Shown: piece by piece, positions 6,862 through 13,750 of the stretch
How the letters are laid out: each line of letters begins with the position of its first letter
How positions within the stretch are numbered: the first letter of the stretch is position 1
Assembly (NCBI GenBank): GCA_039936115.1
Contig: JBDTIZ010000217.1
Coordinates: 1 to 13,834, forward strand
Length of the DNA stretch: 13,834 bases
Direction: 5' to 3'
Origin: DATIJJ01 sp039936115
Lineage (GTDB): Bacteria > Pseudomonadota > Gammaproteobacteria > DSM-16500
Translations under genes and position numbers: made by a program
Notes under the pieces: generated by a model
Told to the model about the DNA's origin: nothing
The model's input: the letters and a program-made list of their open reading frames with translations, nothing else
Database searches by the model: none

Positions 6862-8073
6862 TCATTCATGAAACTTAAATTTCTCACCTTCGTCATCATC
6901 ATCTGATTTTTCATCTTTGTGATTATTAACAGCAGCCACCGGAGTCACTACATTTTTTTTCTGCTTATTGTCGTCAACATTTTCTGCTGCCAAAGCAGCA
7001 ACAACATTTTTTGCCAATTTTTTAGCTTTCTTTAGATTATCACCAGACAAAGCATGCGTCTCAACTTTTCCTTCAGCCAAACTGCCGATAATATTAGCCA
7101 TCCCATGTTCATTGTGATGCGACAAGCTATGATCAACATCCTGCTTATTTTCGTTGGCTAATTGATTAGAGGGTTCTATTGATTGTGGCATACCTGCTTT
7201 CGCTGATTTACGTTTTTTATAAGTATTATAAGCCCCGCCAACCACAGCGACTGCAAGCAACGAGACGCCTGCTATCCCTAATCCAATTGGGTTCGCCAAA
7301 ATCGCACCCGCAAGTGCAAATGCTGTGACTGCTAATAAAGTCATACCGACAAATGACAATGCATTATAAGCAAAGGCTCTGCGCTTTTCATTACGGGTTA
7401 TCCTAGCCTTGTAAACAGCCGCTTTATGGACAGAGATGGTATTTTTTAATTTATTGATACCTGCCTTGTCAGTCGGATGTGAAGTCGTAAAATTTGCCAG
7501 CTCTTCACTTGACACTACAAGATTCTTTTTTGCATTGTCTAAATCAATTTTCGCATTATACCAAAAATACGCTTCTTTTATCGTTGCAACGAACATTGCG
7601 CCAGCTGAAAGTGCTGCGCCTAGTGGTGCTGTCAGCGGATTAAACGTTAATACAGCTGCAGCAATTGTTAATCCTGATCCCATAATCGATGTAAAGATTT
7701 TCACGCCTCTACGTTGGCGTGTTTCTTGACTAATAAAAATCGCTTCCACTAAATCAACGATTGTAAACATACCGGTGATTAAAGCATTGAGTGGTGGAAT
7801 TATTTTACCGACAATACCAATTGCATCACCTGCAACTTTAATTGCATTGGTGATCACCGAGCCTAAGCGAAAAAACCATTTAACTTGTACATTGACTTCT
7901 TGTGTTTGGGTAATTTGTTTTTTTATATATTCATCACTTTCTTTACGCGCAATATTTTTCCGTCGAATTTCCTCATCTAATGTCATTCGATAGTCTTCAT
8001 CTTTTTTTTGTTCGCGACGTTGGCGTGCTACTTCCGTGAGTGATTGATTTTTTTCATCATCTTGGTCAGGCAT
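6862..8073 (-). CDS. Orphan membrane-associated protein with acidic C-terminus (possible effector)
   Basis: I do not recognise a family. The 403-aa protein starts with a highly charged segment (1-60), then a hydrophobic block (about 70-115) and a second one (about 125-165) rich in Ala/Gly/Ile. A charged, probably helical, linker follows (about 170-235), then another hydrophobic pair (about 238-282). The C-terminal 120 residues are polar and Lys/Asn-rich and end in a strongly acidic run (Asp390-Glu397) before KFKFHE. An acidic Glu/Asp cluster near the C-terminus is reminiscent of Dot/Icm secretion signals, and hydrophobic hairpins are common in effectors that target host membranes; both are inference. 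It has its own promoter (TATAAT on the minus strand at 8103-8108) and a strong GAGGTGA ribosome-binding site (8079-8085). It is convergent with sohB and divergent from the nitrilase-like gene. A bacterial inner-membrane protein is an alternative. Confidence 0.75.
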   Translation of the reverse strand: MPDQDDEKNQSLTEVARQRREQKKDEDYRMTLDEEIRRKNIARKESDEYIKKQITQTQEVNVQVKWFFRLGSVITNAIKVAGDAIGIVGKIIPPLNALITGMFTIVDLVEAIFISQETRQRRGVKIFTSIMGSGLTIAAAVLTFNPLTAPLGAALSAGAMFVATIKEAYFWYNAKIDLDNAKKNLVVSSEELANFTTSHPTDKAGINKLKNTISVHKAAVYKARITRNEKRRAFAYNALSFVGMTLLAVTAFALAGAILANPIGLGIAGVSLLAVAVVGGAYNTYKKRKSAKAGMPQSIEPSNQLANENKQDVDHSLSHHNEHGMANIIGSLAEGKVETHALSGDNLKKAKKLAKNVVAALAAENVDDNKQKKNVVTPVAAVNNHKDEKSDDDDEGEKFKFHE

Positions 8074-8077
8074 TTTA

Positions 8078-8085
8078 TCACCTCA
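8078..8085 (-). promoter_or_regulatory. Ribosome-binding site of the 403-aa gene
   Basis: On the minus strand GAGGTGAT precedes the ATG at 8073 with about 8 bases between GAGG and the start. It is an unusually complete match to the anti-Shine-Dalgarno sequence and supports this start. Confidence 0.7.
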
Positions 8086-8102
8086 CATTCTGCTAAAGCT
8101 TT

Positions 8103-8108
8103 ATTATA
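8103..8108 (-). promoter_or_regulatory. -10 box for the 403-aa minus-strand gene
   Basis: The minus strand reads TATAAT here, about 30 bases before the ATG, giving a short leader. The best -35 candidate, TTATCG (8125-8130, 16-base spacer), is poor, so activation by a regulator is possible. Confidence 0.45.
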
Positions 8109-8192
8109 TCAGCTCCCTCCATACCGATAATTTTTCTCTTAACCTCACTAAATATAGTCTATAAATCGAATTTTTGCTGTGTTTCGATAAGG

Positions 8193-8198
8193 TATAAT
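8193..8198 (+). promoter_or_regulatory. -10 box for the 571-aa plus-strand gene
   Basis: A perfect TATAAT lies 98 bases before the chosen ATG. The sequence 16-17 bases upstream (TTTTTG, 8171-8176) is a weak -35. The resulting leader of about 90 bases is long for a gene of this type and holds a small overlapping reading frame (8257-8307, described under findings). Confidence 0.45.
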
Positions 8199-8282
8199 AC
8201 GAGTGTTGCGCGCTTATTTTTAATGAGATCACTACAAACATATAAAAATCAATAACATGGCTGTCTTTGATCTATTACCAAA

Positions 8283-8288
8283 AAGGAG
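8283..8288 (+). promoter_or_regulatory. Ribosome-binding site that fixes the start at 8297
   Basis: AAGGAG is followed after 8 bases by ATG at 8297, which is ideal spacing. The in-frame TTG at 8267 has no such signal, so it is not the start. Confidence 0.75.
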
Positions 8289-8296
8289 AACACTTT

Positions 8297-10012
8297 ATGT
8301 TTCATGATCGTGACCCTCTTATTACAAATCTCATAACAGCAGCAAGCCCAGACTCTCACGAAACACAAAAACCTATTTTAATCAGTGACATCTTAGTGTC
8401 ACAGACTGGCACGGATCCATTGAATCCAATGGGTGAACTCAATAAACTAAGCAGCCATGCTATACGTGGTAATCGAACAGATGATTTACAACGAATGGTA
8501 GACCATATTTCTATGCTGGGTAGGATTGCTAACGCTCAGCATATCCAAATGTATTTTGAAAAAAATAACGAGAAACTTACCTTACATCAAAGTGATCAAA
8601 ATAAAATTACTCGCCTCAGCTTAAATGAATTTTCACTCTATCCTCATGGCGAACCGCTCACACTGCAAGAATTTGAAAGCGTGACCGAAGAAATTAAAAA
8701 ACTCGCAAGAAAATTTCAACCGAATCTTCATCTAAATTTAGCCTCTCTTCCTGTGATTGGACAAGATAAAAAAATCTATAATATTATCATTTACGTACAA
8801 TGCGGCGAATTACCTTCTCTACAAACATTTATAAAAACAATTCCTTCTGATCTAGATACTAGCTATTACAACATAGAAATGCCTAATGCAGCTCCTCTGA
8901 GCATGTTACCAAATTATATGTTAAACGGTGTTTATCTCAATCAAGTGCAACACATCATTTCTGGAATTCAAACAAGAACTTTAACAACTGCTGCTGTCAT
9001 CGATTTTGAATCACTCTTAACGAGCAATCCGAATTATCCTGTAGGCTCAAAATTGAAATCGATTTGCATCCGATTAAAAGACAAAATTTCAACTCGCCAG
9101 CCTTTTTTACCTCAAGATATAAATGAATTTGTGACAGAAGCAAAATCACACTTTAAAAAAGTTCTTGAAACCAAGTTAGAATTTATTTCTTTACTAGATG
9201 CAAGCAAAGAACAAATAAATGGGCTTCAAATTACCGATTTAGCTAAAACTAGCGGAGTGCCTTTCTTAGTTCAGAACGGAACAGCGCAATGCACTACTGC
9301 GGGGGATGAAAAATTCACGGTAGAAATTGATATCTGTCTTGATCACAGTTTTTCAACTACAAAAAATACTGGCGATGAATACAGCGCTTATTTGCCCATC
9401 GCAATAAATCCAGAATCAATAAATTATTTATCAAGCTCGCATTATCCTAATTTGTCAGCTCAATTAGAATCGGATTCTACCCGAATTTCTAATCCGGCAT
9501 TTGGAGGTACGTGCGTCATTTGCGCTTACCCTGAACGTGTGCTTAATCTACTGACAGGTGAACTCGGATTCTATATTGATTTGAATGGTAAACGACTTTC
9601 TGAAATGACTATTTTGCAAACGGCTCGCACGAGCGCTAAAACTGAAATTGCAAATAAATTGACTCAAAGTATTGATGAAATTATCGCAAAAAAAATACGG
9701 GTAGCATTTTCATATCTGATTTGCCCACCCGCAGACATTGAAGGAAATTCTCAGAGAGTCTTGATTAGAAATTTACTGCGAGATCTTTTAGTACTAGAAG
9801 ATAACTCAAGCCAGCGAATGGAATTGGGCTTACAACATGATTCTAGCGATTTTAAAACCAAATTACTGGCATCGCTTGAGAATTTTTCATCGATGGCGCA
9901 AGAATTACCGGATGCTCAAAGTCTAGTGCGTTGTGCGAATTATTTTAAACAATTAACCATTAATGAATTGCGTGATTACCATGAATTTAGAATTCGAGTT
10001 GGAGCAGTGTAG
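8297..10012 (+). CDS. Hypothetical protein with possible degenerate nitrilase-like core
   Basis: No confident family match. From the ATG at 8297 (AAGGAG at 8 bases) the protein has 571 residues, no signal peptide and no membrane helix, so it is soluble. Two separated segments look like a carbon-nitrogen hydrolase fold. One is the helix/strand run EEIKKLARKFQP...LNLASLPVIGQD (about 131-157), ending in a conserved-looking IYNIIIYVQCG (160-170). The other is TVEIDICLDHSF (341-352), which resembles the nitrilase nucleophile motif E-I-C-x-D-H with Cys347. The usual catalytic Glu ('PE') is not evident: the matching position reads LYPHGEP (about 114-120), and a clear catalytic Lys was not identified. 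About 100 residues inserted between the two segments are atypical. A catalytically altered nitrilase-like effector or enzyme is therefore a guess. It stands alone between divergent and downstream promoters. Confidence 0.7.
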   Translation: MFHDRDPLITNLITAASPDSHETQKPILISDILVSQTGTDPLNPMGELNKLSSHAIRGNRTDDLQRMVDHISMLGRIANAQHIQMYFEKNNEKLTLHQSDQNKITRLSLNEFSLYPHGEPLTLQEFESVTEEIKKLARKFQPNLHLNLASLPVIGQDKKIYNIIIYVQCGELPSLQTFIKTIPSDLDTSYYNIEMPNAAPLSMLPNYMLNGVYLNQVQHIISGIQTRTLTTAAVIDFESLLTSNPNYPVGSKLKSICIRLKDKISTRQPFLPQDINEFVTEAKSHFKKVLETKLEFISLLDASKEQINGLQITDLAKTSGVPFLVQNGTAQCTTAGDEKFTVEIDICLDHSFSTTKNTGDEYSAYLPIAINPESINYLSSSHYPNLSAQLESDSTRISNPAFGGTCVICAYPERVLNLLTGELGFYIDLNGKRLSEMTILQTARTSAKTEIANKLTQSIDEIIAKKIRVAFSYLICPPADIEGNSQRVLIRNLLRDLLVLEDNSSQRMELGLQHDSSDFKTKLLASLENFSSMAQELPDAQSLVRCANYFKQLTINELRDYHEFRIRVGAV

Positions 10013-10023
10013 GCTTTTGTAGA

Positions 10024-10043
10024 GGCGAACCTATGTGTTCGCC
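10024..10043. repeat. Short palindromic repeat (ggcgaac...gttcgcc)
   Basis: GGCGAAC (10024-10030) and GTTCGCC (10037-10043) form a perfect 7-bp stem around a 6-nt loop, just 11 bases after the stop of the 571-aa gene. The 'gtagaggcgaacctatgtgttcgcc' type is a familiar dispersed intergenic repeat. A small second stem (CTTC/GAAG) and an A-run follow. It may stop transcription weakly, but no U-run is seen on the plus strand. Confidence 0.55.
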
Positions 10044-10162
10044 CTTCTGATCGAAGAAAAAATATTTGTATATCAAGTCCTCGGTGCGATACATTCCTTG
10101 TATTAACTAACTGATTTTATACACTATCAATTTTGTATCTAATTAAAACTTCCATTACTTGC

Positions 10163-10168
10163 TATACT
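10163..10168 (+). promoter_or_regulatory. Candidate -10 box for the kinase gene
   Basis: TATACT lies 66 bases before the kinase ATG in an AT-rich gap with no gene. No good -35 is found at normal spacing. Low certainty, but the 222-base gap and preceding hairpin argue that the kinase gene is transcribed on its own. Confidence 0.3.
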
Positions 10169-10234
10169 TATCTAACATGATAAAAAAAATCTAATCAATA
10201 ATTCCATACCAAACGAGACGAAGAGGTAGCATCA

Positions 10235-12658
10235 ATGTCTGCCACAAGAGATGATAAACAACTCAAAGAATATTATCAAAAAATAAAAAGCAATTTGAGT
10301 ACTTTGAACATACAAGAAATCACTCAACAGATGTCAGCCGCGAATTCTTTTATGTATGAAATGAATGGTGATGTAGGTGGCAATGCATTTCATTATTCAA
10401 TCTATCGCTGCCCTGTAGACAAAAATAATCCTCAAGAAAGATTTTATTTAGTTGACCGAGAATTTCCTGCGATTGGGAAAGGTGGTTTTGGTACTGTGCA
10501 TGAAGCCTATGCTCTTAATATCACAAAAAATGATTTAAGAAGGCTAAAAAGTAATTCTCAGAAAAAGCAGGTTGAAGAAGTAATGCGATTTGCAATAAAG
10601 ATCATTCAACATAAATCAACAAAAATAAATGATTTGAGAGAGACTGAAGAAAAAATTGAAAAAGAAATGGAAATTTTTAACAACTTTTACAAGGCAGAAC
10701 GTCCGGTAAAATTGCAAGAATCGCCTGCCATTTTTTTTATCGTAATGGAATATATTCCAGGATATGAATTAAATATCATACACCCTCATCACCATACTAC
10801 TGATAATGATAAATACATACAGGATTTTATAAAGAATGCATCCTTCCAAACACGAATTAATCTAATTCGAGAAATGGCGTGGAGTTTAAATACTTTTCAT
10901 CATAACACACCACTCACAGGCAACACTGTAATCCATAGAGATCTGAAAGGTGCTAATTTTAAAATACTTCCACATGAATCTAGTGATGTGATTTTTTTTG
11001 ATGTGAGTGTGATTGACACCGGATCATCTTTAACAGATCCAGATTTTCATGATTCTGCTGTTTTTAAACATGATCATCACATAGAAGGAACTTCTTTATA
11101 TATGAGATATATGAGCCCGGAAGCCTACCAGGGTAATACGAGTGTTAAGTCAGATATTTACTCAATGACTCCCTTGTTTGCAGCAATTCTCGGGGCTCGG
11201 AATCCTCTCAAATATAAGGAACATCATCTACATAAATTAAGCACAAAAAATGTGGGGAAAAAACTGGATTTAAGAGAAATGTCGCCTATTGCTGGCGTAG
11301 AATTTTGTTTCGAGGAAATGTTAAGTGAAGTCGGCCTCGTTCTGCCTGAATTGAATTGGACTATTCAACCTATTAATCGTTTTCTACAGAGAATGCAGCA
11401 TATTGATGCAGCAGTTAGGCCTAGTACAGATGAAAATATAAGTTTCTTCACCGCATTGTCTGAAGCCTGTTCTAAAACTGCGGATCTCATAGCTACACGC
11501 AGTGATGCTCATCTTGATTTTGGTGCACCCATCCTTACAACTAGACTATTCAATTCGATTATGGAAGACAAAGCTAAAATATTTCTTTTGGCTGCGGGAC
11601 TTTGGGATACTCCAATCGGTCAAACTTATGTTCCACACTTCACGATAGTAGAAGTTGAAACTAAATTTGAAAAAGATAAGGAAGGTAATCTAATCGATGT
11701 TACTCCCTATAAAAAAAATCGACGTAATGAATTTTTATTAGATGAAGAAAAAAATAAAATTAAAGAAACTGTTATTATAGAAGGCAACCCAGAGTCGCAG
11801 GTAAAAACATTCAAAGATTATGTATTTTCATGTAATCCTGACGTATGTGAAGCCATCGTAGCACTCAATAATAATAATTTGTTAGATGCCAATCCAGCAA
11901 AACGTTTAGCACAAACGCAGACCCTTTTACCCCAATATATTGTAGCGCTCGAAGCAAGACAACAACTGACTGCTGAACATTTATCAACGCTCATCACACC
12001 ACGGCCTATTCATTTTACTTACGAGGGACTAAGCACGCTTAGAAAATTAGTCGATAAATGTAAAACGGATTTTGATCGATACTCACCTAGTGCATGGATG
12101 AAAAAACCTAAAAAAGAGCAACGCAAGACCTGGCGTGATTCTATAATGAATAAAATAAAAGAGTTTGACTACCCATATAGCAATCCTACATTTATACAAA
12201 GTTTTCAATACGATGCGGCACAAAAAGTTTTATTCATGCTTAAAGATGTTAAAAATGAATTAGAATCAGAACATGCAGGAAAAAATACCTCCAAAGGCGA
12301 TTTCACTACTCTTATTAATAAGCATATCAAATCACTTGAATTAGAACTTATCCGCCTTACACTGGACGGTCGTGGATTTCCGACTCAAGCGACACAAAGC
12401 TCAAGTACAAGTGTAATTTACAGTGGTATAAATGCAGCAGTGCCTAAAATATCTGAAGCCAAACGAGCGGCAGCTGATACATTATCTCAACCTGGCTCAG
12501 CTCCTAAATCACCTGAAACTGTTAATCCAATAAACGCATCGGCTGTATCACCTTCAAAACACAATGAAAAAGAATTACCAATTAAGACACTCGAAATGCA
12601 ATTTGGCGATCCAAATAAACCTTTTGAAACGCCGTCAATCAATTTAAAAAAGCAATAA
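10235..12658 (+). CDS. Eukaryotic-like Ser/Thr protein kinase with long C-terminal region (possible effector)
   Basis: The N-terminal half carries a protein kinase domain (about 76-410) with nearly all signature elements: the glycine loop GKGGFGTV (81-88), the ATP-anchoring AIK lysine (Lys122), a helix-C glutamate candidate around 142-146, the HRDLKGAN catalytic loop (234-241, Asp236, Lys238, Asn241), metal-binding DTG (Asp261) in place of DFG, the SPE motif (294-296), the helix-F aspartate in SDIYS (Asp307) and the late Arg in DAAVRP (Arg395). It should therefore bind ATP and transfer phosphate. Residues about 420-807 match nothing I know; they are helical and charged, ending in a Ser/Pro/Asn-rich tail (about 715-807). 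No membrane helix or PASTA repeats are present, unlike resident bacterial sensor kinases. A soluble Legionella LegK-like secreted kinase is the likeliest reading. GAGG precedes the ATG by 9 bases. Confidence 0.85.
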   Translation: MSATRDDKQLKEYYQKIKSNLSTLNIQEITQQMSAANSFMYEMNGDVGGNAFHYSIYRCPVDKNNPQERFYLVDREFPAIGKGGFGTVHEAYALNITKNDLRRLKSNSQKKQVEEVMRFAIKIIQHKSTKINDLRETEEKIEKEMEIFNNFYKAERPVKLQESPAIFFIVMEYIPGYELNIIHPHHHTTDNDKYIQDFIKNASFQTRINLIREMAWSLNTFHHNTPLTGNTVIHRDLKGANFKILPHESSDVIFFDVSVIDTGSSLTDPDFHDSAVFKHDHHIEGTSLYMRYMSPEAYQGNTSVKSDIYSMTPLFAAILGARNPLKYKEHHLHKLSTKNVGKKLDLREMSPIAGVEFCFEEMLSEVGLVLPELNWTIQPINRFLQRMQHIDAAVRPSTDENISFFTALSEACSKTADLIATRSDAHLDFGAPILTTRLFNSIMEDKAKIFLLAAGLWDTPIGQTYVPHFTIVEVETKFEKDKEGNLIDVTPYKKNRRNEFLLDEEKNKIKETVIIEGNPESQVKTFKDYVFSCNPDVCEAIVALNNNNLLDANPAKRLAQTQTLLPQYIVALEARQQLTAEHLSTLITPRPIHFTYEGLSTLRKLVDKCKTDFDRYSPSAWMKKPKKEQRKTWRDSIMNKIKEFDYPYSNPTFIQSFQYDAAQKVLFMLKDVKNELESEHAGKNTSKGDFTTLINKHIKSLELELIRLTLDGRGFPTQATQSSSTSVIYSGINAAVPKISEAKRAAADTLSQPGSAPKSPETVNPINASAVSPSKHNEKELPIKTLEMQFGDPNKPFETPSINLKKQ

Positions 12659-12675
12659 TTGTGAATGCGAACCGA

Positions 12676-12689
12676 TTGATTAACATCAA
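12676..12689 (+). promoter_or_regulatory. FNR/Anr-like palindrome upstream of the hydrolase promoter
   Basis: TTGATtaacATCAA is an exact match to the TTGAT-N4-ATCAA consensus of FNR/Anr (CRP-family) oxygen sensors. Its centre is about 71 bases before the transcription start predicted from the TATAAT at 12741, one of the standard class I activator positions. A chance 10-base match in AT-rich DNA is possible, and no regulator gene is visible. Confidence 0.35.
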
Positions 12690-12740
12690 TTATATTCTAC
12701 GCCCGCTTTTATGATATGAATTCTATCTGTGAAATTAAGC

Positions 12741-12746
12741 TATAAT
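12741..12746 (+). promoter_or_regulatory. -10 box for the hydrolase gene
   Basis: TATAAT lies 32 bases before the ATG at 12779. The hexamer 17 bases upstream (GAATTC) is a poor -35, fitting a promoter that relies on an activator. The expected start near 12753 leaves a leader of about 25 bases and excludes nothing of the coding region. Confidence 0.45.
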
Positions 12747-12778
12747 AATAAGTAGATAGTAACTTGCAGGCAGATATC

Positions 12779-13750
12779 ATGAAATCTAAACGTGGCTATC
12801 TAGAACCCATTATTCGCCCATCAATTACCAGCGAATATCCCACACTTCAAGAAGCGCAAGCACAGATTGATAGTATTGTAAAAAATAATGGAAGAGATGA
12901 ATCTGACCCGAAGATAAAAGTCAGTCAATTTCCTGTAGCAAAAGATAAATATACTGCTTATCGGATAGACAGTAATCAACAAGATAAAGACAAAACTGAT
13001 TTAGTTATTGTTTATGCCATGGGAAATAAAGGCACGATTGCGGGTCATTACGAAGCTTTAAAAAGAATATTTCATGACTTTGAGCTCTTTCATCCTAATA
13101 ATAACATCCACTTGGTTTCAATGGATTATGTAGGGAGAATGACGCAAAGTGACAACAAACAAGAAGATGAATTCACGTCATATGATTATTCTGATGATGG
13201 CAAAATGCTAGCTGCGCTCATCAAAGAGAGTAGCGATAAATATGGAATGAAAAATTTACTTGTCATTGGTCACTCGTACGGTGGTAACGCTATTCTTTTT
13301 GCCAATCATTTTCTAAGCCAAGAAGATCCGGGGGTTCATGCTCCCAAAATGGTGTGTTCAAGAACATTTAGCAGCTCTACCAATGCATTACATGAAGGCG
13401 ATAAAAGAACAACTGCTCTAAGCATTGCCGCTAGTAATGCGTGCTTAGTGCAAGATATTACGGATGATGACAAAATTCCAAAGTTTATGCGTTTAGGACA
13501 TGACTTAATAAAATCGCATGCAGCATTGAGTTGCGAAGTAGTCCAAAGCAAACTTATTCCTGACGGAAAATCTACTTCGCCACATCTAACTCACTTATCT
13601 AATATTGATATTGGCATCTCGGGTCTCAGTTTTCACCTCTTAATGAAATCTTATTATGAAGAAAAACCACTAAAATTATATCAATGCGCATATTATACAC
13701 CTGCAACAGAGAGTATGAAAAATATTTTGTGTAAACGGCCGTCTCATTGA
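12779..13750 (+). CDS. Alpha/beta hydrolase-fold protein, 3' end apparently replaced by IS sequence
   Basis: The serine-hydrolase nucleophile elbow GHSYGG (residues 164-169, Ser166) follows a predicted beta strand (NLLVIG), and an upstream strand-loop (LVIVYAMGNKG, about 75-85) could supply the oxyanion hole. A DYVG segment (116-119) sits where alpha/beta hydrolases carry the strand-4 motif. No signal peptide or membrane helix is seen, and the substrate is unknown; lipase, esterase and non-enzymatic roles all remain possible. The ATG at 12779 is preferred over the in-frame TTG at 12764 because AGG lies 8 bases before it and the -10 fits. The last 13 codons (ESMKNILCKRPSH, from 13709) match the terminus of an IS256-family element rather than a hydrolase, so the original C-terminus, perhaps with the catalytic His, has been lost. 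It stands alone, like its neighbours, and may be an inactive remnant. Confidence 0.75.
   Translation: MKSKRGYLEPIIRPSITSEYPTLQEAQAQIDSIVKNNGRDESDPKIKVSQFPVAKDKYTAYRIDSNQQDKDKTDLVIVYAMGNKGTIAGHYEALKRIFHDFELFHPNNNIHLVSMDYVGRMTQSDNKQEDEFTSYDYSDDGKMLAALIKESSDKYGMKNLLVIGHSYGGNAILFANHFLSQEDPGVHAPKMVCSRTFSSSTNALHEGDKRTTALSIAASNACLVQDITDDDKIPKFMRLGHDLIKSHAALSCEVVQSKLIPDGKSTSPHLTHLSNIDIGISGLSFHLLMKSYYEEKPLKLYQCAYYTPATESMKNILCKRPSH

Noticed and set aside
7436..7993. Plus-strand frames opposite the 403-aa gene
   Set aside because: They are antisense shadows of a minus-strand gene with a strong RBS and promoter; no SD or family pattern of their own.
8138..8156. PmrA-like direct repeat (CTTAA ... CTAAA) between the divergent genes
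   Set aside because: Spacing (10 bases) and the second half-site depart from the published Legionella/Coxiella PmrA box, and comparable partial matches occur before dacA (about 211-229) and before the hydrolase gene (12680-12696), so it looks like AT-rich background.
8267..8296. TTG start adding ten residues to the 571-aa protein
   Set aside because: It has no SD, whereas the ATG at 8297 has AAGGAG at 8 bases; the added residues are in fact the translated SD region.
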